Of a DNA stretch of 64,000 nucleotides, positions 60,301 through 64,000 are shown one piece after another. How positions within the stretch are numbered: the first letter of the stretch is position 1; the number at the start of each line of letters is the position of its first letter. The DNA is from Strigops habroptila (lineage: Eukaryota > Chordata > Aves > Psittaciformes > Psittacidae): positions 62,671,725 through 62,735,724 of the forward strand of contig NC_044282.2 in the NCBI RefSeq assembly GCF_004027225.2, in the 5' to 3' direction. The notes below the pieces were generated by a model. It saw only the letters and a list, made by a program, of their open reading frames with translations. It did not search any database and was not told the origin of the DNA. The position numbers were made by a program, and so were the translations under genes.

Positions 60301-62492
60301 ACATAGAGTCTCCCTTCCAACTGACACTTCTTGCACAGGACACCTTCCCAAGAGGTTTCCTCTGACCAATCACTTCCAGAAGAACTAAGAAAACAATACA
60401 TTTAAGACATCTTTGGGCACAGAATTCAGCACCACATAAAAATCTCTTTGTACCCCAAAAATCTGCTAACTGCCACTGTGCAGACTCAAGTCTGACACGT
60501 TCTGATGCGCCAACTAGTCACCGAGTGGTGTTCACCACCACCACAACATTTAGTTCGGAATCTAGGAGATAAAGCTAGTTTACCTGCCAGTGTACATGCA
60601 CTACAAACAGTCCATGCACTCCAGAAAGAAATACCCACTGGTCTAAATTCGTTTGACTGTTCCAAAATGCTTCCAAACTCTGCTCATGCATTCTGGCTAT
60701 GAAACCTGATGATACTCCACTTGAACACTCAATGACTGCAGTTAGACCAACCACTAATACTAACTACTCAATTATTAATTACTAAAAATTACTGGTCACT
60801 AAAAGCACAAGTTCTCTGGAGCGAGAGCCTTCATATACCCGCTGACTTCTTAACTAAGACGTTGACTATTTTTAACTTTGAGAATTGAAATAAACCTTCC
60901 CAGCAAACTCAGAAAGCAACAAACGCCATGTGATCCAGGCGGGAATTTGCCAAGCAGAATTAAACTACAGCCACAGCAGCACAATAAATACAGCCTTCCA
61001 CAGTCAAGGAATGCAATGGTAAGAGACAAGATTAAGTGACTCTCATGTGCATCCCCCAGAACAATTAAGCAAAACTCCGAGTTGAGGCCCTAAGATCTTC
61101 TAGGCAACTGTGTCTTTATACTTAGTTGTCCCAAATATACTTTCTCTCACTTGAAATTACCCAAGGCTTGCTTAAGAGCATCTTTTTACATCTCACAGTC
61201 TGAGATGCAACTTTAGGGTGACATTTCGACACTGATGAGGAAGTACACAGGAGTGAACGCACACCTAGCACTAAGATTTACACTCTGTGTTCTCCTACTC
61301 TTGGTGAACAGCTGTAGGGCAAATCATTTGAAGGATTTATATCAAGCACAAAAAGCCAGATCCAATTCAACCCTCTGCCAGAATTTTCTTTTTTTCCAGA
61401 TGTAGATATCTACAGTTATCATACCAATGGTTACTGCAAGAAAGAGTGCAGGCATGAATTCTCTTAAATTGCCAGTCAGTCACTGAGAAGGTTAGAAGCT
61501 GCTGACCTGAACTCTCCATCTGCAAAAGAAGATGGTGTTCAGAAGGAAAAACACTATAATAAACCTAGGGAGAAAGGACATTAGGTACACGGCCTGTCTC
61601 ACAGCAGAGACTAAATGGAAAGAGGAAAGCCTAGGGAAACACACAGCTCTCCTTCCTGATGTCAAGGAAACTTCCTTAGCGAGGAGCTACGCACCACTGA
61701 AGGGCTGAAGTCGCCTTTGCCAGCAGCTCGCTCGCAGACAGGGAAGGACAGCTTTGTTGGGTGAGGAAACAGACCCCACCCACGAGCGTGATCATTTCTG
61801 CTAAGCCACATCAATAGCAGCGAAGACACTGTGCAGGGATGGCCACCCCACCGCCCTCGCAGGGGCTGGGGATGAGCCGGTGACGGAAGGAGCCAGGTGG
61901 GCCCTCGCTGGGAGCTGGCAGAGCATGTGGGGACAGGCTGCCAGCATGCCCCAAGGGAGGCACAGAGAGGGTCGCTGGGGCCACCGATACCGGGAAAACT
62001 GCTGCGCCCGACTGCGGAGAGAAACCAAATCCTTCCTCCCTGCAGCAGGGGCGAAGCCGGCGTCGGGTGTGACCAGGGCAAGGATTCTGCGTCGACAGCG
62101 AGGGCAAGGAAGCGAAAGGGTGGGGACAGGGGGTCCCTGGAGACACTGGGACACGAGGGGAGGATCCCACAGAATACCACAGAACCCCGGGTTAGAGGGG
62201 ACCTCATGGATCCTCCGTCCAACCTTTAAAACACAACCGAGAGCTGAGAGGCAGGGCACGGAAACCGGGGCAAAGCCCCGGGCAGGCGCCCGGCACGGCG
62301 GGAAGAGGGGGGCCCGGCCGAGGGGAACCGGACCCCGGGGGAGGGGGGCAGCGAGGGGCACTGACCGATGGTGGAGATGAAGGTGGTGTTGAAGGCATCG
62401 TCGGAGAAGCGGAAGAGCACGCAGGTCTTGCCGACCCCCGAGTCCCCGATGAGGAGCAGCTTGAAGAGCAGGTCGTAGGTTTTCTTCGCCAT
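15244..62492 (-). CDS. RAB10: RAB10, complete six-exon gene: Rab-family small GTPase
   Basis: Joined exons 62492-62366, 33577-33517, 21676-21538, 17965-17876, 17402-17301 and 15327-15244 total 603 bases, exactly 200 residues plus stop, the RAB10 length. RAB10 cycles between GDP and GTP on exocytic and recycling membranes and drives basolateral sorting, GLUT4 vesicle delivery and ciliary or lysosomal functions. Visible elements are the P-loop GDSGVGKT (16-23), switch I ending in TIG (41-43), DTAGQ with catalytic Gln68, switch [13 protein letters not shown] with Thr73 (the LRRK2 site in mammals), NKCD (122-125), ETSAK (150-154) and the C-terminal CC at 199-200 for geranylgeranylation. Compared with my memory of human it differs at Ala94, Glu127 and Ala135, all conservative. 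Every splice site is GT-AG. Introns 1 and 2 (28.8 and 11.8 kb) hold most of the transposons. Confidence 0.98.
15328..17300 (-). other. RAB10: RAB10 intron 5
   Basis: About 2.0 kb of AT-rich intron. No CR1 copy, gene or RNA was recognised. Confidence 0.7.
17301..17402 (-). CDS. RAB10: RAB10 exon 5
   Basis: 102 bases, 34 codons, acceptor TTTAG at 17407-17403 and donor GTAGGT at 17300. It encodes [19 protein letters not shown] through AEDILRK, including the ETSAK guanine-base loop. Confidence 0.98.
17403..17875 (-). other. RAB10: RAB10 intron 4
   Basis: 473-base intron of unique AT-rich sequence between two 90-102 base exons. Nothing else was seen. Confidence 0.8.
17876..17965 (-). CDS. RAB10: RAB10 exon 4
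   Basis: 90 bases, 30 codons in phase 0, acceptor TAG at 17968-17966 and donor GTAAGT at 17875. It starts [20 protein letters not shown] with the guanine-specificity motif NKCD and ends KGEQ. Confidence 0.98.
18800..20197 (+). mobile_element. CR1 LINE, degenerate reverse-transcriptase copy
   Basis: About 1.4 kb of + strand CR1 ORF2 and tail. The reading starts near the fingers region with NYRPVSL-like sequence around 18869. It includes a [11 protein letters not shown]-like palm motif near 19080 and runs to a decayed GATTCT-type end near 20190. Stops and frame shifts (for example TGA at 19197) make it non-coding. The wording differs from the 36 kb copy, so it is an older or different CR1 subfamily. 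Confidence 0.9.
21285..21382 (+). mobile_element. CR1 3' end fragment
   Basis: Nearly 100 bases matching the terminal CR1 segment (GGAAGGTGTCCCT, GGTTGGAACTAGATGAG, CCATTCTATGATTAT). It is heavily 5'-truncated and in + orientation, about 150 bases from RAB10 exon 3. Confidence 0.9.
21538..21676 (-). CDS. RAB10: RAB10 exon 3
   Basis: 139 bases, acceptor CACAG at 21681-21677 and donor GTGAGT at 21537. It encodes [10 protein letters not shown], switch II, and [16 protein letters not shown] to NIDE (64-109). Confidence 0.98.
23005..23492 (+). mobile_element. CR1 3' fragment
   Basis: About 490 bases of + strand CR1, from a CATAAGAAGG.. start (end of the RT frame) to ATTCTATGAT. Decayed coding, with an ATCTTAGG insertion region shared with other copies in this window. 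Confidence 0.9.
23745..24215 (+). mobile_element. Possible ancient CR1/L3-like LINE relic
   Basis: Words such as GACATGGGCAAACTGGAGGGAGTCCAGAG resemble a LINE ORF2 end much older than the CR1 copies around it. No frame survives. Weak identification by eye. Confidence 0.4.
24227..24490 (-). mobile_element. CR1 3' fragment, reverse orientation
   Basis: Begins CAGAATCACAGAATGG, the reverse complement of the CR1 tail, and continues about 260 bases into the region before the UTR. Confidence 0.88.
25889..26087 (-). mobile_element. CR1 3' fragment, reverse orientation
   Basis: ATAGAATCAAAGGATAGTTT is a mutated reverse CR1 tail; about 200 bases end at ACCACCCTCATAC. Similar in sequence to the 24.2 kb copy. 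Confidence 0.88.
26090..30070. other. RAB10 intron 2 sequence without recognised elements
   Basis: AT-rich unique sequence between CR1 copies. The short open frames show no family signal, and no RNA gene was recognised. Introns 2 and 1 continue around the other listed elements. Confidence 0.5.
30072..30718 (+). mobile_element. CR1 3' portion, degenerate
   Basis: About 645 bases from the AAGCTCAACATGACC region of ORF2 through the tail (ACTATTATGTGA). It preserves the segment GAGGGAGGCGACTCTCCCC intact, which is the position interrupted in the nested copies at 36 and 53 kb. Confidence 0.92.
30720..32600. other. RAB10 intron 2 sequence
   Basis: AT-rich unique sequence. No element was recognised. 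Confidence 0.45.
32608..33092 (+). mobile_element. CR1 3' portion with internal deletion
   Basis: Starts in ORF2 (GAGGAGAAAGACTTAGGGG). At about 32707, ..GCATCACCAG is joined directly to GAGAACTGGGC, losing some 150-170 bases present in the 30 kb copy. It then runs to CCATTCTATGAT. About 425 bases from RAB10 exon 2. Confidence 0.9.
33517..33577 (-). CDS. RAB10: RAB10 exon 2
   Basis: 61 bases, acceptor CAG at 33580-33578 and donor GTGAGT at 33516. It encodes [19 protein letters not shown] plus split Gly43 and Trp63 codons. Too short to show as an open frame. Confidence 0.98.
34540..35165 (+). mobile_element. Possible ancient CR1/L3-like LINE relic
   Basis: Scattered matches to LINE ORF2 wording, such as AAAGTAATTCATGTG near 34570, CAGTATTTAATATTTTCACTA near 34730 and TTGGTGAAACCTCATCTGTG near 35110. 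The order fits a single + strand element, but divergence is extreme. Confidence 0.4.
35890..35984 (+). mobile_element. Older CR1, 5' piece left of the nested insertion
   Basis: GATGACCAGCAGCATGACCAG and GTTGAGGTAGGCGATTCTCC match the 30 kb copy, but the element is interrupted straight after GATTCTCCCC. A few short duplicated GATTCTCCCCTC words follow before the young element begins. Continues at 37663. Confidence 0.75.
35985..37664 (+). mobile_element. Young CR1 LINE, 5'-truncated, with intact reverse-transcriptase frame
   Basis: CR1 is a non-LTR retrotransposon that copies its RNA at the insertion site. This copy begins inside ORF2, so it lacks ORF1 and the endonuclease. It runs through the full 3' part of the frame to a tail of three GATTCTAT units (37639-37662). 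The unbroken coding sequence, low decay and clean tail show it is the youngest element in the window. In + orientation, it is antisense to RAB10. It is dead for autonomous movement because it is 5'-truncated. Confidence 0.95.
36019..37569 (+). CDS. CR1 ORF2 C-terminal part: reverse transcriptase (516 codons, open, 5'-truncated element)
   Basis: Uninterrupted frame from an internal methionine to the natural CR1 stop. It reads [19 protein letters not shown] near the start, [15 protein letters not shown], the palm motif [11 protein letters not shown] at about 162-172 with Asp164, [12 protein letters not shown], the catalytic FADD at 250-253 (Asp252 and Asp253), and the C-terminal [16 protein letters not shown] and VVKHWNGLP. 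The methionine is unlikely to be a true start, because the parent ORF continues upstream into the endonuclease in full-length CR1. Without promoter, ORF1 or endonuclease it is a relic frame and should not be counted as a host gene. Confidence 0.9.
   Translation: MESKCRDCENEDLRPTVGEDQVRDHLKNLNVHKSMGPDEIHPRVLKELANEVAKPLSIIFEKSWQSGEVPDDWKKGNITPIFKKGKVEDPGNYRPVSLTPVPGKILEQFLLENMLRHMKNNEVVGDSQHGFIKVKSCLTNLVAFYDGATELMDSGRAVDVIYLDLCKAFDTVPHDILVSKLERHQFDRWTTRWIKNWLDGRTQRVVVNGSMSSWKPVTSGVPQGSVLGPVLFNIFVGDMDSGIECALSKFADDTKLCGSVDTLKGRDAIQRDLDTLVRWADANLMKFNQGKCKVLHLGRGNPRHCYRLGREEIQSSPAEKDLGVLVDEKLNMSRQCALAAQKANRILGCIKRSVTSRSKEVILPLYSALVRPHLEYCVQFWCPQHKKDMELLEQVQRRATRMIRGLEHLPYEDRLRELGLFSLEKRRLRGDLIAAFQYLKGVYKDAGEGLFLRDCSGRTRGNGFKLKQRKFRLDIRKKFFTVRVVKHWNGLPREVVDAPSLAVFKARLDRALSHMV
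37663..38192 (+). mobile_element. Older CR1, 3' piece right of the nested insertion
   Basis: Resumes at GAGGCCCCCCCTGCAGTCCTG, which follows on the CR1 consensus from the left piece at about 35945, and runs to ATTCTGTGATTCTATGA. Decayed coding sequence. Together with 35890-35945 it is a single element split by the young copy. Confidence 0.85.
40286..40527 (+). mobile_element. CR1 3' end fragment
   Basis: About 240 bases from CTGACAGAGGGTGG to ATTCTGTGACTCTATA, + orientation. Confidence 0.9.
41645..41880 (+). mobile_element. CR1 with inverted 5' part (twin-priming-like)
   Basis: 41648 to about 41830 is reverse-complement CR1 (AAATCTCCCCTCTGTCAG ... AGCCTGTCT). It is followed at once, near 41838, by the forward terminal CR1 sequence AAGCTTTAAGGTCCCTTCC ending ATTCTATGA at 41879. 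The two pieces come from different parts of the element, with about 200 bases absent between them. Confidence 0.8.
42936..44140 (+). mobile_element. CR1 LINE, degenerate reverse-transcriptase copy (older subfamily)
   Basis: About 1.2 kb of decayed RT. It includes [11 protein letters not shown] near 43016, a LSKFAND remnant near 43275, [18 protein letters not shown] near 43740, and a degraded tail CCACTCCGTGGTTCCATGA. Frame breaks at several points. Closer to the 18.8 kb copy than to the 36 kb copy. Confidence 0.9.
46148..46192. repeat. Poly-A / (AAAC)n simple repeat
   Basis: A-rich run of about 45 bases with four or more AAAC units. No target-site or element was recognised beside it. Confidence 0.75.
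46983..47475 (+). mobile_element. CR1 3' fragment
   Basis: About 490 bases from AGAAGGATGTGGAGCTGTTGG to a tail lacking the usual GATTCT (ACCTGATGATTTGATGA). Similar in extent to the 23 kb copy. Confidence 0.9.
47735..47750. repeat. Short (AT)n run
   Basis: AAAATATATATATGC, a minor simple repeat in RAB10 intron 1. Confidence 0.6.
51125..51282 (-). mobile_element. CR1 3' end fragment, reverse orientation
   Basis: Begins ATAAAATCATCAAATGG, the reverse of the CR1 tail, and continues about 155 bases to GGGGCAGCCATG. Confidence 0.9.
52595..52860 (+). mobile_element. Older CR1, 5' piece, interrupted
   Basis: ORF2 segment GAGGTTCAACAAGGCCAAG ... GTTGAGGGAGGGGATTC, + orientation. It stops abruptly at GATTC, the same place as the old copy at 35.9 kb, and continues at about 53166. 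Confidence 0.88.
52861..53165 (-). mobile_element. CR1 3' end inserted, reverse orientation, inside an older + strand CR1
   Basis: Opens with AGAGAATCATAGAATGG (reverse tail). The 300-base body reads as a CR1 3' end on the - strand (CCTCTACTCTCACAG near 53046; CCCCTTATCC near 53117). It has a different subfamily character from the surrounding copy. Confidence 0.85.
53166..53250 (+). mobile_element. Older CR1, 3' piece right of the reverse insertion
   Basis: Resumes with CACTCTCCGCTCTGCTCTC and ACTGCAGCCCAGCATCCAG, matching what follows GATTCTCCCC in intact copies, then decays. Confidence 0.7.
57906..58036 (-). mobile_element. CR1 3' end fragment, reverse orientation
   Basis: ATCATAGAATTGTTTGGGTTGG through CCTGGCCTTGAACAC, about 130 bases. 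Confidence 0.9.
59358..59379. repeat. (CA)n microsatellite
   Basis: About 10 CA units in RAB10 intron 1. Confidence 0.85.
62168..62226 (-). mobile_element. Short CR1 3' end remnant near RAB10 exon 1
   Basis: ACAGAATACCACAGAACC and CATGGATCCTCCGTCCAACC resemble a decayed reverse CR1 tail. About 60 bases, 140 bases into intron 1. Identification is weaker than for the others. Confidence 0.55.
62366..62492 (-). CDS. RAB10: RAB10 exon 1
   Basis: ATG at 62492-62490; 42 codons plus one base, from [10 protein letters not shown] through the P-loop to STI(G). The donor GTCAGT starts at 62365. It lies in the CpG island. Confidence 0.98.
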
Positions 62493-62936
62493 GGGGAGGC
62501 GCGGCGGCCGCCGCCGCCCGCTCCGGCCCCCCGCTCACCCCCTCCCCTTCACCGGGCGCCCCCGCCGCGGGTCCGCCCGCCCACCCCGGCCGGCAGCACC
62601 GGCCGCGCCGCTCGCGAGGGCGGCGGCGAAGGAGGACGAGGAGGAGGACGAGGAGGAGGGGGCCCACAAAATGGCTTCCTGTCGCGGGGCGGCCCCGGCG
62701 CCTGGCGCGCTCCCCGCGCCGCCACGGGCCCGCTGCTCCTCACGGGGAGGCGGCGGCGCCCGGACTCATAACCCCGCGGCCGCGGCTCGGCTCGGCTCGG
62801 CTCGTCCCAGCCCGTCCCGGCGCGGCTCCCCCGAACGGCGGCAGCTCCCCACAAGGCGCTGACCGAGGCTGCGCGCGCGCGCCGCTCGGTAACCGCGCAG
62901 GCCTCCGGGCGGAGGGGGCGGGGGGCGCGCACGCCC

Positions 62937-62944
62937 TGACGTCA
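62937..62944. promoter_or_regulatory. CRE palindrome TGACGTCA (RAB10 promoter, proximal)
   Basis: Perfect 8-base CREB/ATF site, four bases from the perfect NRF1 site at 62949-62958. Function is inferred from motif and position. Confidence 0.6.
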
Positions 62945-63025
62945 TCACGCGCACGCGCCCCCGGCGGCCATAGGGCCGCAAAAAGAGGGAGAGAAGGGCG
63001 GGGCAGCGCGCGCGCCCCCGCGCGG

Positions 63026-63033
63026 TGACGTCA
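63026..63033. promoter_or_regulatory. CRE palindrome TGACGTCA (RAB10 promoter, distal)
   Basis: Second perfect CREB/ATF site, 89 bases from the first, in GC-rich sequence. Confidence 0.6.
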
Positions 63034-63420
63034 CCCGCGGCCGCGCGCCGGGGGCGGAGCCTGCGTGGGGGCGACAGACCCGCCTTCCCGCCCCTTGCCG
63101 GAAGTCCCGCCTCTTCGCCTGGCTCGCCGAGCTCCCATTGGCTACGGCCGCCTGCTAGTCTCGCCTGCTCCCCGGGGGGTGACATCACGGGGTGGGGGGC
63201 GGGAGGGAGCGGAGTGCGAGGGCGACCCTCGGCGGGGCGCGGAGGGGCAGGGGGCGCCCCCTGGCGGCGGGGGGCGTGAGGGGGCACCGCGCGCCGCCAG
63301 CCCCCGGCCCCTCAGGGACCCGCCGGGGCAGCTGGGAGTCTCCACGGGCCCGGGACCCGCCAGACCCAGCCCAGCCTCTCCGCAGAGCCCGGGGCGCCGC
63401 TGCCGGGGCCCAGGGCCCTG

Positions 63421-64000
63421 AGCACGGCAGCCCATGGCTCCTGTGAGCAGCTGGAGACGCCGTGCCGAGGGGTGTCAGACCAGCAGCCTAGTGCGGGCTC
63501 TGCCAGAAACGAGGGTGGAAACCAGGCTGCCCACGGGGCTGGAAGGGAGCACTTGGGGCCATGGTGTGTTACGGAGCCAGGCGGGGGCTGGGAGCTTGGG
63601 GGTTTGGTCACAGCTCCCATGGTCACTGCGCAAACCCTGCCACCAGAGCCAAGCTGCTGGAGCCACACAAGATACCCCAAAACCAGGGGCTGCCACAGAC
63701 CCCACCGATTCAACGTGGGGAGGAGCATCGCTTCGCAAGCCCATGCTGTCCCGCGGTGCCATCCAGCACGCCGCCAATTGCGTTTGGCTTACATAATTAA
63801 GTGTTCCGCAATCGGTGGTTTCCCACTGTTTGCAGGATGAGTCGCCTCAAAAGGTTTAATAGGAGTCGCATCTCTCCTGCCCAGCCCTTCCCAAAGCACA
63901 GCTTAGCACAGCTCTGAACACGCAGGTTTCTTCCCTTTGTGTTTTGATTTCTCTGCCTTCACAGCTCCTGCTTGCAGGCACACGGGTAGAGGGGTACAAA
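63421..64000. other. Upstream flank of RAB10
   Basis: No gene recognised in the last 580 bases. CpG density falls away here. A patch at about 63770-63880 has several isolated CpGs in balanced AT/GC sequence plus a TGAGTCGC word, and looks different from the flanks. Several open frames overlap it and show no protein family features. Confidence 0.4.

Larger units (their letters stand above)
33578..62365 (-). other. RAB10: RAB10 intron 1
   Basis: 28.8 kb intron. It contains the nested CR1 at 35.9-38.2 kb, the inverted copy at 41.6 kb, further CR1 copies at 40.3, 42.9, 47.0, 51.1, 52.6, 57.9 and 62.2 kb, an ancient relic near 34.5-35.2 kb and two short simple repeats. Long stretches, including 38.2-40.3, 44.2-46.9, 47.5-51.1, 53.3-57.9 and 58.1-62.1 kb, are AT-rich unique sequence in which I saw no gene. 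Confidence 0.85.
62493..63420 (-). promoter_or_regulatory. RAB10: RAB10 CpG-island promoter and 5' UTR
   Basis: Very CpG-dense region upstream of the ATG, with no TATA box seen. Sites read directly are CRE palindromes TGACGTCA at 62937-62944 and 63026-63033, an NRF1 site GCGCACGCGC at 62949-62958, an ETS site CCGGAAGT at 63098-63105, a CCAAT box (ATTGG on the + strand) at 63137-63141, a CRE-like TGACATCA at 63180-63187, and a YY1-type CAAAATGGC at 62667-62675 probably in the 5' UTR. This is the usual architecture of a housekeeping promoter. The transcription start is not resolved. Confidence 0.8.

Noticed and set aside
61801-62667. Long frame on the - strand across RAB10 exon 1 (288 codons)
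   Set aside because: Out of frame with RAB10 exon 1 and formed by CpG-rich sequence and intron. The RAB10 frame is well supported by its P-loop and splice sites.
62491-63446. Divergent gene starting in the RAB10 CpG island
   Set aside because: Several + strand frames are open only because of high GC; no domain, splice structure or family match was seen.

Overview
The window looks like a stretch of bird (or at least archosaur) nuclear chromosome. The reasons are vertebrate split genes with GT-AG introns, many CR1 LINE copies ending in the diagnostic (GATTCTAT)n tail, compact introns and a very GC-rich first 12 kb. I cannot name the species. No bacterial, viral, CRISPR or tRNA features were seen.

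Three protein-coding genes can be read. (1) The last coding exon and 3' UTR of HADHA (+ strand, 1102 to about 1720), whose protein is the mitochondrial trifunctional protein alpha subunit. (2) A complete six-exon GAREM2 (- strand, 9854 to 2989, about 842 codons), a CABIT/SAM adaptor of receptor tyrosine kinase signalling. (3) A complete six-exon RAB10 (- strand, 62492 to 15244, exactly 200 codons plus stop), a small GTPase of exocytic trafficking. HADHA and GAREM2 are tail to tail, about 1 kb apart. GAREM2 and RAB10 are in tandem. The order HADHA-GAREM2-RAB10 is the one I recall from human 2p23.3, so this is a conserved block, not a functional operon.

Layout: 1-1.7 kb HADHA end; 1.7-2.7 kb spacer; 2.7-10.3 kb GAREM2, whose four longer introns are each largely or partly filled with a different tandem or low-complexity array; 10.3-12.3 kb spacer with two minisatellites; 12.3-15.2 kb long RAB10 3' UTR; 15.2-62.5 kb RAB10 exons in AT-richer introns carrying about 17 CR1 insertions plus older LINE relics; 62.2-63.4 kb CpG-island promoter of RAB10; 63.4-64 kb upstream flank.

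The most unusual structures are listed here. A young CR1 with an uninterrupted 516-codon reverse-transcriptase reading frame is nested in an older CR1 at 36-38 kb. A second nested CR1 pair lies at 52.6-53.25 kb, broken at almost the same consensus position. A 5'-inverted CR1 lies at 41.65-41.88 kb. A cluster of five ATTA homeodomain cores sits in a GC-rich GAREM2 intron. A NAGNAG acceptor precedes the last GAREM2 exon. A CRE/NRF1/CRE arrangement lies in the RAB10 promoter. I found no convincing new gene system; these are candidate observations.
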